64,000 bases of DNA from Bog-473 sp963770645 (GCA_963770645.1 CAVYQL010000004.1:1240001-1304000); one strand, 5' to 3'; shown: positions 1 through 8,668, numbered from the stretch's first letter. Translations and numbers: made by a program. The notes: generated by a model not told the origin, from the letters alone.

Positions 1-301
1 CCTTCCCGTCGATGAAATTCTGCCGCGTCCATCGTCCCAGTGGAGTGGGGGGGGATTCCGGCGGTCCAATCCGAATAGCACCTCGTCCGGGCGTTTCAGT
101 AGCAACAGTCGCAAGGTGACCCGCGAATTTCTAAAAGGCCGCAGCGATTCCTCTGCTCTCCTGCCAGCAGGCGCTGTAGGGTCGCTCGCCCGCTGATCCC
201 ATGTGGTCCCTGCTGATTGCTTTATATCCGTCCGAGGAAAACGGCCGGCAAACCGTCGGATCCCACTCAGCGCCGCGACGAACCATAGACAAGGAGACGG
301 A

Positions 302-2002
302 ATGACGGGAGCGATCAGCGAAGCAACGCGACGTCATCGGTTTGTCTCCTGGCGAGCGCCAGCCATCTCCGCGGTCGCCTCGGCCCTCTTCATAGTCGGA
401 GCCTGGGTGTCCGGCTCTTCGCTTCCCGCTCGGCTGCGCGTGTTGTCAGACTCGCCGGCAGCAGCTGCGCGGAATTGTCAACCACCCACTGGCTGGCAGT
501 CGACCAAGGCGACACCTGTGCCCGGCGTCCCGTCGGATTACGACCTCACCTCCTTCGACGGCACGACCATCCGTATCCACTGGTTTCCGGATCCGCTGGA
601 CTCGAGCGGGGACACGCACCCGACTGTGCTCATGGGTCCTGGCTGGGGCTCGGCCGGCGATACCGACACGTCGCAGGCCGGGATCCAAGGAGCGCTGAGC
701 ATCGCCCAGCTCTGGCAGGGTGGGTTCAACGTCTTGACGTGGGATCCCCGGGGCTTCGGCCACTCGGGAGGGGAGGCCGAGGTCGACAGCCCGAACTTCG
801 AGGGACGGGACGTCTCGGAAATGCTCAATTGGGTCGCGCAACAAAGGGGCGTCCTGCTGGACCGGCCGGGCGTGCCTCGAGTGGGCATGGTCGGCGAGTC
901 CTACGGCGGCGGCGTCCAGTTCGCCGCGGCCGAGCGGGACTGTCGGATCGATGCCATAGCCCCGACTATTGCCTGGCATTCTCTCGGAACGAGCCTCGAC
1001 AAAAACGAGACCCCTAAGACTGGTTGGGCGAACATTCTCGCGAGCGTGTCGTCCACCGCAAAACTCGACCCCGAGATCACCGCAGCTGACAACAAGATGA
1101 ACACGACAGGCACCATCAACGCTGAGGCGGTCTCCTTCTTCGACAGCCGCGGACCCGCCCAATTCCTCTCGCGAGTGAAGGTGCCAACCTTGATCCTGCA
1201 GGGAACGGTCGACGATCTCTTCACGTTGGACGAGGGAATAGAGAATTACGAGACGCTCCATCGCCAAGGGACCACCGTCTCAATGGCCTGGTTCTGTGGT
1301 GGTCACGGCGTCTGCCTGACGAACCCAGGCTCAGCCCTCGAGGTCGGCCCGCTCTCGCTCGCGTGGATGGAGCACTACGTCGCGGGCGACGCCACGGCGC
1401 GCGTCCTCAAGGGGTTCGCTTTCGTCGACCAGGATGGGACCTCTTATGCCGCTCCCGGCTATCCGCTTCCCGCAGGATCCCCGGTCGTGGCAACCGGAAC
1501 CGGCACGCTCGCCCTCCAGGCCGCTGGCGGATCGGGCCCGCCGGTGGTGCCCGCCAATGCAGAGGCGGCCAACGTTGTCGATTCGGTGGCCTTGCCCGTC
1601 ACCCCGGGCCCGGCGAAGAACGCGCTGAACATCACGGTGGCAATCACTCAAGCAGCAGTGCTGGTCGGCCCGCCGACGCTCTCCATGACCTACTCGGGCA
1701 CCGTGGCACCCGGCACGCGGCCGACCCGGGTGTTCGCCCAGTTGGTCGACCCTGCCACCCGGATCGTTGTCAACAACCAGATCACCCCTATACCAGTCAC
1801 CCTCGACGGGAAGTCGCACAGTGTCACCGTCCCGCTCGAAAGCATTGGGTACACAGCCAAGGCCGGAACGTCACTCGAACTACAGCTGGTCGCGACCACA
1901 GTCGCCTACATCACGCCGCGCCTCGGCGGGACGATCAACTTCGAGCGTGTCAGGGTGGACATACCGGTCGCAAAAAACCTGCATATCTTGCAGGCTGGCT
2001 GA
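302..2002 (+). CDS. Exported alpha/beta hydrolase, CocE / X-Pro dipeptidyl-peptidase (S15) type
   Basis: A 566-residue serine hydrolase likely to act outside the membrane. The ATG at 302 follows a good AAGGAGA site; an in-frame ATG at 203 has none. A membrane or signal segment lies at about residues 14-34. The alpha/beta-hydrolase core carries the nucleophile motif GESYGGG (Ser near 199), an acidic candidate in QGTVDDLF (Asp near 303) and a His in GGHGVCL (near 335). The last 200 residues look like the beta-sandwich C-terminal domain of X-Pro dipeptidyl-peptidase/CocE proteins. The family hydrolyses acyl esters or peptides; the substrate here is unknown. It stands alone, with no operon partner. 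Confidence 0.8.
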   Translation: MTGAISEATRRHRFVSWRAPAISAVASALFIVGAWVSGSSLPARLRVLSDSPAAAARNCQPPTGWQSTKATPVPGVPSDYDLTSFDGTTIRIHWFPDPLDSSGDTHPTVLMGPGWGSAGDTDTSQAGIQGALSIAQLWQGGFNVLTWDPRGFGHSGGEAEVDSPNFEGRDVSEMLNWVAQQRGVLLDRPGVPRVGMVGESYGGGVQFAAAERDCRIDAIAPTIAWHSLGTSLDKNETPKTGWANILASVSSTAKLDPEITAADNKMNTTGTINAEAVSFFDSRGPAQFLSRVKVPTLILQGTVDDLFTLDEGIENYETLHRQGTTVSMAWFCGGHGVCLTNPGSALEVGPLSLAWMEHYVAGDATARVLKGFAFVDQDGTSYAAPGYPLPAGSPVVATGTGTLALQAAGGSGPPVVPANAEAANVVDSVALPVTPGPAKNALNITVAITQAAVLVGPPTLSMTYSGTVAPGTRPTRVFAQLVDPATRIVVNNQITPIPVTLDGKSHSVTVPLESIGYTAKAGTSLELQLVATTVAYITPRLGGTINFERVRVDIPVAKNLHILQAG

Positions 2003-2046
2003 CTGCCGTTCAGCAGCGGCTGATCGCCGTCCTCGGGCGGAGACAC

Positions 2047-2160
2047 TTAGTTCTCGTCCGGCAGGGTGCGGAGTAGGCCGAAGCGAGCGATTGTTGCGTT
2101 TTCGAAATGGGTGATGGCGCTGATGCGGTCGCCTTCGACTGTGATTACGAGGAGGCCCAG
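2047..2160 (-). pseudogene. C-terminal remnant of a sigma factor / SnoaL-like protein
   Basis: Reading the minus strand to the stop at 2047-2049 gives about 35 residues including VEGDRISAITHFENATIARFG followed by LLRTLPDEN. This resembles the C-terminal SnoaL/NTF2-like end of SigJ-type ECF sigma factors, where the domain closes with a 'GDRI..IT.F...A...RFGLP..LP' pattern. Upstream the frame breaks at a TAA in the same frame within about 20 codons, and no intact sigma-factor gene is seen. It is therefore called a decayed 3' end. The family assignment is by pattern memory only. Confidence 0.45.
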
Positions 2161-2199
2161 CCCCGCTGCTCGCGCTTATTCCCGGCCACCACAACATCG

Positions 2200-2554
2200 G
2201 AATCGGCGCGGCCGTAGTGGCAGCCTTCAGCCTCTATCGCCACCTTGCGTTTGCACCTGGACCATCCTGGTGCCAGGCGCATTCTCGTATTCGTCTTCAG
2301 CCTGCTTACCTACGGGCCGAACTCTGTATTGCTATCGCGTTCATTCTGAGTCCGCACGACGTTGATCTCGTGACCTACCTCTGCTTCGTAGTAATTGGAT
2401 GTTTCGCTGTGGCGCTCAGCCGAGCGTGGCAGCTTATGGAGAGCACAACCGTCAGCACGCGGGATGTCCCCACTGCTTGAGGCGCTAGTGAATCCAAATA
2501 GCCCCAAGGTGTCCCCACAGACCGGCTCTGTGCCCGTTGCGATCCCGAGAGGTA
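2200..2554. other. Gene-poor stretch
   Basis: No convincing gene is seen here. A plus-strand open frame (2217-2480) has no recognisable domain, no ribosome-binding site and composition unlike its neighbours. The stretch sits between the sigma-factor remnant and the kinase gene and is probably decayed sequence. Confidence 0.4.
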
Positions 2555-3193
2555 TCAGCGCGGGTCCTCAGAGATCAGCTGCTGCTCAAAGGGCACAGTT
2601 CCATCGAGCACAATGTACGCAAACCCCTCTGGTTCATCGCGTGTCATGTATCCCAGCTCGTCGTCGAACCATCGGTTCCACCGCTGCAACACTTCCTCTT
2701 TGGTACCCATCGCAGCATCCCGTGTGATTCCCCGCTCGATACAGATCTCCCTCGGGGCATCTACGAAGATTGCGACGCTCAAGAACTGGCGGAACTCTCG
2801 CCGAAGTGATCCGACGCCTTCGAGGATAAGGGCATCGGTTACCAGCTGATCGACGACGGGATCGTTCTTGTGTCCTGGCCACCATTGGGAGCGTGGGTAG
2901 CTCAGGGTTCGCTGCCCAGATTTTAAGGGTTCAAAGATCCGCTCCATGACTAGAGGCCACCAATCCTTGGGGTTGTCCCAGCTGGCGAAGTCGTCTGTAT
3001 GGACGACCGCGGCGCCAAGCCGTCCGCTCAGAAGGTCGGCCAGAGTCGACTTGCCCGAACCTCCATGTCCGTCGATCCCGACGACCTTGGTCGTACCTGC
3101 TCTTGCGGGTCGCGCCTCGAGGATCGATTCCAGGTCGAACACTCGGGGGAACCTATCTGAGCGAACTGCTCCCGTGAATCCGAAAAAGGTCAC
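2555..3193 (-). CDS. P-loop kinase, uridine-kinase-like
   Basis: A 212-residue protein with a Walker A motif GHGGSGKST (about residues 43-51) preceded by the hydrophobic strand KVVGID, and a downstream LILEGVGSL strand. DAPREICIERGITRD resembles the LID/arginine region of small nucleoside or nucleotide kinases. It fits the uridine kinase / (d)NMP kinase-like NTPase family, which phosphorylates small molecules in the cytoplasm. The substrate cannot be told. It lies 30 bp beyond the right end of the IS110 element, in the same orientation as the transposase. Confidence 0.75.
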   Translation of the reverse strand: MTFFGFTGAVRSDRFPRVFDLESILEARPARAGTTKVVGIDGHGGSGKSTLADLLSGRLGAAVVHTDDFASWDNPKDWWPLVMERIFEPLKSGQRTLSYPRSQWWPGHKNDPVVDQLVTDALILEGVGSLRREFRQFLSVAIFVDAPREICIERGITRDAAMGTKEEVLQRWNRWFDDELGYMTRDEPEGFAYIVLDGTVPFEQQLISEDPR

Positions 3194-3218
3194 AGTGATG
3201 CCAGTGACCCCGTTCGAT

Positions 3219-4369
3219 GCTCCTATGGGCTGTCAAGCCCTAATTTCTCGTGAGGTAGGAGCCCGTAAACCTCGCGAGCGACGTAGCGCTTGAGACATCG
3301 CACGGCCTCCTTCTTGGTCAAGCCTTCCGTCTTCCGTCGATCGATGTACTCGGTGGTGCGCGGGTCGTAGACCATCCGGGTGAGCACGATGTGCCACAGG
3401 GCGGAGTTGGCCTGACGGTCACCACTGCGGTTGAGTCGGTGTCGTTGGTTCTTGCCGCTGCTGGCATCGAGCGGTGAGGCGCCGCAGAGGTGGGCGAAGG
3501 CCGCCTCGTTGCGTAGCCGTTCAGGGTTGTCGCCGGCCGCGACGAGGAGCGCGGAGGCGGCATCGGTCCCGATACCGAGCGTGGCGACGAGTTCGGGCGC
3601 GGTCTCCTTGACCAAGGGTTTGAGGATGGCGTCGAGCTCGACGATCTCCTCTTCGAGGGTGAGGGCCCGTCGGGCCAACATCCGGAGGCTGAACTTGGTC
3701 AGCGAGACGATGTCGCGCTTGGCGCCGGGTCGATAGGTCGAGGCGCGCTCGAGGAGATGGGAGACGCTGAGGCCCCGGAGCTCGGCCCGGATGGACTCGG
3801 GGGCGGTCGAGACGAGGTTGCGCATCTGGTTGAGGGCCTGGGTCCGTCCCTTGCGAGCCGAGGACCTCGCGACTCGTAAAACCCGCATGGACTCGACGTT
3901 TCCGTCCCTTGTCTTGGCCTCCCCAGCGGCGTCACCCGAGAGGGCGGCCCGGGCGGCCGAGATGGCATCTTCGGGATCGGACTTTCCCTTGCGCCGACGA
4001 CGTTGTCGGTTGGGGCGGTCGACTTCGACGACGCGGATCCGCTCGGCTTGGAGATGGCGAGTGAGCCCGGCTCCATAGGACCCGGTGCCTTCGACACCGA
4101 CGAGCTCGACCGGACCGAAGTCGGCGAGCCACCCCAGCAGCTTCTTGTAGCCGCTCTCGGTCGTAGCGAAGCTCGCGACGCCGAGGAGAGCACCTCGTTC
4201 GTCCAAGGCCGCCGCTACATGGACGTCGAGGTGCGTATCTACCCCGCCGGTGATGCTTCGTGCCACAGTGGTCACTGTCATCCCTTCGTTGGATTGGGTT
4301 GGGGTGACACCGCACCGAGCGGGACGACGGACAAGACAGCGACGGGCCTGTATGAGGCAGGCTCCTATG
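3219..4369 (-). mobile_element. IS110-family insertion sequence, copy 1
   Basis: Proposed bounds rest on a 9-bp direct repeat GCTCCTATG at 3219-3227 and 4361-4369 bracketing the transposase. The right end, read on the plus strand, is GCTCCTAT-N4-TGTCAAGCCC, shared 18/22 with the second IS110 in this window (58607-58628). IS110 elements lack inverted repeats. Many carry a -35 box in the right end (here TTGACA on the minus strand, 3231-3236) that forms a promoter with the left end in the circular intermediate. Joining these ends would place TCATAC/CATACA 17-18 bp after TTGACA. The left boundary is tentative. Confidence 0.55.
3223..4281 (-). CDS. IS110-family transposase (DEDD/serine recombinase)
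   Basis: 352 residues, the usual family length. The N-terminal RuvC-like domain shows GGVDTHLDVHVAAALD (first Asp), GVEGTGSYGAGL (Glu) and VDRPNRQRRRRKGKSDPEDA (last acidic pair). The C-terminal Transposase_20 domain shows LGIGTDAASALLVAAGDNP and SPLDASSGKNQRHRL, where the family's catalytic Ser resides. Both domains look intact. Start ATG 4281 follows GAAGGG. The stop codon (3223-3225) lies inside the conserved right-end motif, so this copy has no 3' noncoding sequence. It is related to, but clearly diverged from, the transposase at 58800-59849. Confidence 0.93.
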   Translation of the reverse strand: MTVTTVARSITGGVDTHLDVHVAAALDERGALLGVASFATTESGYKKLLGWLADFGPVELVGVEGTGSYGAGLTRHLQAERIRVVEVDRPNRQRRRRKGKSDPEDAISAARAALSGDAAGEAKTRDGNVESMRVLRVARSSARKGRTQALNQMRNLVSTAPESIRAELRGLSVSHLLERASTYRPGAKRDIVSLTKFSLRMLARRALTLEEEIVELDAILKPLVKETAPELVATLGIGTDAASALLVAAGDNPERLRNEAAFAHLCGASPLDASSGKNQRHRLNRSGDRQANSALWHIVLTRMVYDPRTTEYIDRRKTEGLTKKEAVRCLKRYVAREVYGLLPHEKLGLDSP

Positions 4370-4397
4370 AGGTCACTCCGTCCAACCGATGGGTGTC

Positions 4398-4495
4398 GAG
4401 TGGGTGACCGGGCCAGGCCGACGGATCGAACTCAAGACAGTCCTTTCGGACGTCAGCCGGATTATTGGAGTCAGACCTGGCCTGGACACCCACTC
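4398..4495. ncRNA. Candidate structured RNA / large imperfect hairpin
   Basis: A strong inverted structure is visible: GAGTGGGTG (4398-4406) pairs with CACCCACTC (4487-4495), and CCAGGCC (4413-4419) pairs with GGCCTGG (4479-4485). Inside, GAC-A-GTCC (4436-4443) pairs with GGAC-GTC (4448-4454) around a TTTC loop. It lies just outside the proposed left end of the IS110 copy and about 230 bp upstream of the CDF transporter start. It may be an IS110-related RNA or remnant, a leader of the transporter gene, or only a DNA palindrome. Strand is undecided. Confidence 0.35.
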
Positions 4496-4723
4496 ACACG
4501 CTGACCAACTCCCTCACCGAAGTGGTGGATCACTCAGCGGCCACTTCAATCCTCGCTGCCGGTCTGTCTGACACCTGGCGGCACCACGGGGATGCGCGCG
4601 ACCGGCCGCTGATCTGTTCCCCAATCGCCAGATGTGTGAGCGGTCTTCTCTTGACATCGATCGGCTTTGGCAGTCTGCTCCCGAATACTGTGAGCGGGAT
4701 CCGGGACGAGTGAGGATCGGTCG

Positions 4724-5701
4724 ATGCCGGACGAGAGCACACGGACTGTTTTGGTCGCCCTTGGAGCGGGCCTTGCGGTCGCGCTGACGAAGGCCGGAGC
4801 GGCGGTCATCACGGGTTCGGCGGCCATGGCCGCTGAGGCGTCGCATTCACTCGCCGATTCCGCCAACGACGTGTTCCTCTTCGTAGCTCAGCTCCGCAGC
4901 AGCCATCGTCCTGACGACCAGCATCCCCTCGGGTACGGGCGGGAGGCCCACTTCTGGACACTCATTGCCGCTCTCGGCGTGTTCGTCGGAGGTGCGGCAT
5001 TCTCTTTGCGCGAGGGCATCGAGGAGCTGGTCCATCCCAGCACCACCAGCTCGTTCCTGGTCGCCTACGTCGTCCTCGCGTGCTCCACCGTCTTCGATCT
5101 GGTGTCGATTCGACAGTCGGCAGGTCAGATGGCAGCCCGGGCCCACCGTTACAATCGAGAGTTCCTCGAGGAGTCCCACGTCACCTCTGACACCACGCTA
5201 CGGGCGGTGTTTCTTGAGGACGCGGCGTCGGTCTTCGGCGACGTGATCACGTTGGCCGCCTTGGGTCTCAATCAGATCACCGGTTCTTCCGTTTTTCAAG
5301 GAGTGGCGGCACTGCTGATCGGGTTGGTGATGGTCCGCATCAGTCTTCGCCTCATCAAACGCAGTCACGACTTCTTGGTTGGCGCCTGGGTCTTGACCCC
5401 TTCGGCTCTGCGAAAGGACGATGGCGACTTCACTCGTGCCCTCCGCCCTGCCGATGAGGAGCGAATACGCGCTTTTGTCCTCGGGTATCCCGGCGTGACG
5501 GGTATCCGCGAACTCCTCCTTACCTTCGTCGGTCCAGGCCGAGTCTGGGTCGTGGCCCGGATTGACGTCGATGGCAACCTCCGCGGTGCTCAGATCCAGT
5601 CGTTGGTTCGCGGTATTGAGTCGGGGATGAAGGCAGAATCTGAAGACATGTACCGCGTCGACGTCGTACCCATTGGCGAAGAACCCGCTGCACAGATGTA
5701 G
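4724..5701 (+). CDS. Cation diffusion facilitator (CDF) family transporter
   Basis: A 325-residue multi-pass inner-membrane metal/proton antiporter. AEASHSLADSANDVFL carries the HxxxD metal site of TM2, DQHPLGYGREAHFW is the conserved cytoplasmic loop before TM3, and FLEDAASVFGDV gives the TM5 site. A C-terminal cytoplasmic domain follows (from about residue 245). The pattern is closest to the SLC30A9/ZitB-like branch; Zn, Fe or Mn is plausible but not determinable. Its upstream region contains the 4398-4495 hairpin. No regulator is adjacent. Confidence 0.88.
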   Translation: MPDESTRTVLVALGAGLAVALTKAGAAVITGSAAMAAEASHSLADSANDVFLFVAQLRSSHRPDDQHPLGYGREAHFWTLIAALGVFVGGAAFSLREGIEELVHPSTTSSFLVAYVVLACSTVFDLVSIRQSAGQMAARAHRYNREFLEESHVTSDTTLRAVFLEDAASVFGDVITLAALGLNQITGSSVFQGVAALLIGLVMVRISLRLIKRSHDFLVGAWVLTPSALRKDDGDFTRALRPADEERIRAFVLGYPGVTGIRELLLTFVGPGRVWVVARIDVDGNLRGAQIQSLVRGIESGMKAESEDMYRVDVVPIGEEPAAQM

Positions 5702-5817
5702 GCCAGTCTCTCGTACTCGAAGAATGAGTGAATCTGACGTTCATCAAGCCGGCAGCAAGGCTGCCCCGGTAGCCGGGACGGTAGGGCACTCCGGCACAAG
5801 GGAGATACCGTGACGCC

Positions 5818-6411
5818 GTGGATTTTCCAGAGCTGTTGGTCGCTGATGCTGCCGAATGGCGGACCTGGTTGAGTGGCCACCAGTCCAAGTCGCAAGGAGT
5901 GTGGCTCGTCCTTGCCAAGAAGGGCACGACACACCCAACAACGCTCTCCTACGATGAAGCACTCGACGAGGCGATCTGCTTTGGCTGGATCGATGGGCAG
6001 CTCGGGCGTCGCGACAGCGCAACGTTTCGGCGACGATTCACACCCAGAGACGCGCGGAGCCCTTGGTCACAACGAAACGTCACCATCGCCGAGAGGTTGA
6101 GCGCCTCCGGCCGAATGCATCGATCAGGGGAGGACGAGGTTCGGCGGGCGAAAGCCGATGGTCGATGGAATTCCGCCTACGCCGGACAAGCCAGCGCGGA
6201 AGTTCCGGAAGACCTGGCGAACGCCTTGGCCGCCAATCCCCGTGCTCGAGCGAAGTTTCTCAAGCTAACGAGTGCGAACCGGTACTCCATCCTCTATCGG
6301 ATCGAAAGCGCAAAGAAGATTAAGACCCGAACCAGACGCATCGAGAAGTTCGTAGAGATGTTGGCCCGGGGCGAAACGATCCACCCGCAAGATCCACGAT
6401 TGCCTGAGTAG
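5818..6411 (+). CDS. YdeI/OmpD-associated family protein
   Basis: 197 residues. Landmarks are a GTG start (5818), VDFPELLVADAAEWRTWL at the N terminus, LSYDEALDEAICFGWIDG and RRFTPRDARSPWSQRN, which are hallmarks of the YdeI/bacteriocin-protection family, and a C-terminal ARRIEKF-like helix. Members are small cytoplasmic proteins of poorly known function, linked in some species to antimicrobial peptide tolerance. Monocistronic. Confidence 0.8.
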   Translation: MDFPELLVADAAEWRTWLSGHQSKSQGVWLVLAKKGTTHPTTLSYDEALDEAICFGWIDGQLGRRDSATFRRRFTPRDARSPWSQRNVTIAERLSASGRMHRSGEDEVRRAKADGRWNSAYAGQASAEVPEDLANALAANPRARAKFLKLTSANRYSILYRIESAKKIKTRTRRIEKFVEMLARGETIHPQDPRLPE

Positions 6412-6500
6412 TCGGTGAGACCCGACAGAGCCGGTGCCCCTGTCTTCTGGGATGCGGTCAGTTGCTGGACCAGAGTCCGACATTTGGAGATCGAAGACCT

Positions 6501-6730
6501 ATGCTCTCTGCGGTAGGTGACGAATCCCAATCGGACAATCCATTGTCGACCAGAGGTCGTCTCCTCGTCGGCGACCAGGGCAAGGAGCGGGCATCTGGAG
6601 TTCTTCAGCGAGCGTTCGCCAAAGGCCAGCTGACGAAAGATGAGTTGGATCAGCGACTGTCCGTTTTTTTGAGGCCCGCATCAGCAACGACGCAGACCCG
6701 CACTTGAAGACCTTGAGGAACACCAGCTGA
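6501..6730 (+). pseudogene. DUF1707 (SHOCT-like) protein, frameshifted at a T7 run
   Basis: The ATG at 6501 opens a frame with LLVGDQGKERASGVLQRAF and GQLTKDELDQRLSV, the classic DUF1707 pattern found at the N terminus of actinobacterial membrane or regulatory proteins. At the homopolymer 6664-6670 (seven T) the frame runs into unrelated sequence and stops at 6707. Adding one T restores FFEARISNDADPHLKTL and an end at 6730. Either this is a true mutation, a sequencing error, or slippage in the T run. Even when repaired the protein is short (about 76 residues) and has no membrane part. Confidence 0.6.
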
Positions 6731-7046
6731 TTCGGTCCGACCCGAAGATGTGGCGCCACTGGTTGGACTGACGGCGTCGTGCCGATCTCACCCTTGAAGC
6801 ACCAGGCTCCCCGAGGCCAGACTGCCCCAGTTCCCGGCCTGGGGAGCAGCTGGGACCATGCGATAGTCGATTGATCGCTGAGGCCTAGGCATCCGGTGCC
6901 GGCAGTTGCGGACGGATGCCACGCCCTGGCTGATGTCGGGCGGTTCCTCCCCAACAGACAGCGAACAAAGGCCTGCGATGCAATGGATCCTCGGAGTCCA
7001 CGTCACCTCACATCGACATTGACCCCGTTACCATGGCAATCCGTCC
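6731..7046. other. Gene-free stretch with a strong inverted repeat
   Basis: No gene is seen. GGCTCCCC-GA-GGCC (6805-6818) can pair with GGCC-T-GGGGAGC (6836-6847), a GC-rich stem of 11 pairs with a one-sided bulge and a 17-nt loop. It could terminate transcription from the DUF1707 side, though no T-run follows. Confidence 0.4.
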
Positions 7047-7601
7047 ATGTACGTCATCGACTACGTCATCTACAGCGTGTGGGTCGTCTTCTGGTTGGCG
7101 TGGCTGGTGGCTGCCCTGACAGCCAAGCGGGCAGCTCAGTCGCGAATGCGACAATTCGTCGGCTTTAGGGTCGCCTTTTTCGTCGTCGCGATCTTGGTCC
7201 TTCGCTCGGGGGTCTTCAAGGGTCACCATGCAATCGTGAGCAACCCCATTCTCCAAGGCATCGGCATGGCCCTGTTCTTGGCCGGGTTGGGACTGGCTGT
7301 CTGGGCTCGGGTCTATCTGGGACGGAACTGGGGCACCCCGATGTCCGAGAGGGTGGACGCGGAGTTGGTCACCACGGGGCCGTACCGGTACATCCGCAAC
7401 CCCATCTACTCGGGAATCATCCTCGCCGCCATCGGGACGGCGGTAGCCGTCAGCTGGTATTGGCTCGTTGCTGTGGTGTTGATGGGCGCTTACTTCATCT
7501 ACAGCGCAACCGTCGAGGTGCACACCATGGAACGCCTCTTTCCCGACGACTATCCCGCGTACAAGCGCTCGACCAAGATGCTGATCCCCTTTCTATTCTG
7601 A
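7047..7601 (+). CDS. Isoprenylcysteine carboxyl methyltransferase (ICMT)-like membrane protein
   Basis: 184 residues with four or five membrane segments. The C-terminal half holds the family signature VTTGPYRYIRNPIYSGIIL and the HTMERLFPDDYPAYKR motif typical of ICMT/PEMT-like SAM-dependent methyltransferases. In bacteria these methylate lipids or small isoprenoids at the membrane; the substrate is not predictable. Monocistronic; its 3' end faces the methyltransferase at 7693. Confidence 0.85.
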   Translation: MYVIDYVIYSVWVVFWLAWLVAALTAKRAAQSRMRQFVGFRVAFFVVAILVLRSGVFKGHHAIVSNPILQGIGMALFLAGLGLAVWARVYLGRNWGTPMSERVDAELVTTGPYRYIRNPIYSGIILAAIGTAVAVSWYWLVAVVLMGAYFIYSATVEVHTMERLFPDDYPAYKRSTKMLIPFLF

Positions 7602-7692
7602 GCCGCCAGCTGGTCGGGGTGCCCCCGAATCCCGACCAAGCGAATGGGTCAGGGTCGCCCAGTTCGCTGGCTTGGCGCGTGCTCCGCGCTCG

Positions 7693-8526
7693 CTACGGCT
7701 TGCGGGCGGTCACGACCCAGTAGGCGCCGCCCAGCACGACACCCTCGGGCGTGGCGTACGGCTGCAGCGCTTCGAGGGAGGCCTTTGTGCCTGCCCGCAC
7801 CGCTTCGGGATCTTTGCCCTCGACGAGTCGGCGGCCCATCTCGTCAGAGAGCATGAAGGCGACGACGTCCTCGGGGTCGCGCCCTATCCTCATCCCGTCC
7901 TTGTGCTCCGCGACGGTAACCGCCGACCACCCAGCGGACTCAAGTAGGCCCCTGGTCCGCTGGGCGTCCGCCAGGGCGAAGGGCCCCGGAGCGCCAGGTT
8001 CAGGCAGCTCGGGTATCCCGACGTGGGCCACCATCGCCATAGCCGGCACCGCGATCCACTCGTTGGCGAACATCTCCTGCCAGCACACGAAGCACAGGCG
8101 GCCACCCGGACGCGTTGTATTTGCCAGGTTGGCGAAGGCGATCCCCGGGTCGTCGAAGAACATGACGCCGAAGCGGCTCACGACAACGTCGAATAGTTGG
8201 TCGAAGGAGGCAGTCTGTGCATCGTCCCGGACGAAGTCGACGTCGACCCCTTGTTCCTCGGCCCGCCGCCGTGCCACGCCCAGCATGGGTGCTGAGAGAT
8301 CGAGGCCAGTTACCCGCCCGCCGGGCCTTACGGCTCGGGCCGCCTCCAGGCTGATGGCACCGTTGCCGCACCCCACGTCTAGGACACGCTCGCCGCGCTT
8401 GAGCACAGCAGACGCCAGTAGTTGACGGCCGAAGGGGGCGAGCATGGTGTCGAAGCGCTCGGCCTCTGTGACCCAGACATCGGCCGGCCGCCCGTTCCAG
8501 TAATCGACCATGTCAGCGTTCGCCAT
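7693..8526 (-). CDS. Class I SAM-dependent methyltransferase
   Basis: 277 residues with motif I VLDVGCGNGAISLEAAR, the acidic post-I loop TGLDLSAPMLGVARRRA, DDAQTASF and VVSRFGVMFFDDP (motif IV), giving a UbiE/Methyltransf_25-type Rossmann fold. N-terminal DYWNGRPADVWV resembles a family of stand-alone small-molecule methyltransferases. Substrate unknown. It is divergent from the gene at 8669. Confidence 0.82.
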   Translation of the reverse strand: MANADMVDYWNGRPADVWVTEAERFDTMLAPFGRQLLASAVLKRGERVLDVGCGNGAISLEAARAVRPGGRVTGLDLSAPMLGVARRRAEEQGVDVDFVRDDAQTASFDQLFDVVVSRFGVMFFDDPGIAFANLANTTRPGGRLCFVCWQEMFANEWIAVPAMAMVAHVGIPELPEPGAPGPFALADAQRTRGLLESAGWSAVTVAEHKDGMRIGRDPEDVVAFMLSDEMGRRLVEGKDPEAVRAGTKASLEALQPYATPEGVVLGGAYWVVTARKP

Positions 8527-8653
8527 GCACTCATTTCTAGCGTTGCCGTGCCTCCAGTGCGCCGAGTGTCAACGTCTGCTGTGTCAGCAAACGGCCGGGC
8601 TTGGGGTAGACCACTTCGCCGGCCCTGGGGTCATGCCGGCAGGCGCTCATCGA

Positions 8654-8665
8654 TCTACCGTTGGG
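8654..8665 (+). promoter_or_regulatory. Shared upstream motif, possible leaderless -10
   Basis: TCTACCGTTGGG occurs 3 bp before the ATG at 8669 and identically at 56887-56898, 4 bp before the GTG of the paralogous gene. TCTACC would be a plausible -10 hexamer giving a leaderless transcript. That role is inferred; the conservation is directly visible. Confidence 0.4.
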
Positions 8666-8668
8666 GCC

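Noticed and set aside
446..1267. Long minus-strand open frame opposite the first hydrolase
   Set aside because: It mirrors the codons of a well-supported plus-strand gene and has no domain or ribosome-binding site.
2217..2480. Plus-strand frame with hydrophobic stretches
   Set aside because: No start signal, no family likeness, and it sits in decayed sequence; not supported as a gene.
3791..4407. Plus-strand frames across the IS110 transposase
   Set aside because: Shadow frames of a clear minus-strand transposase.
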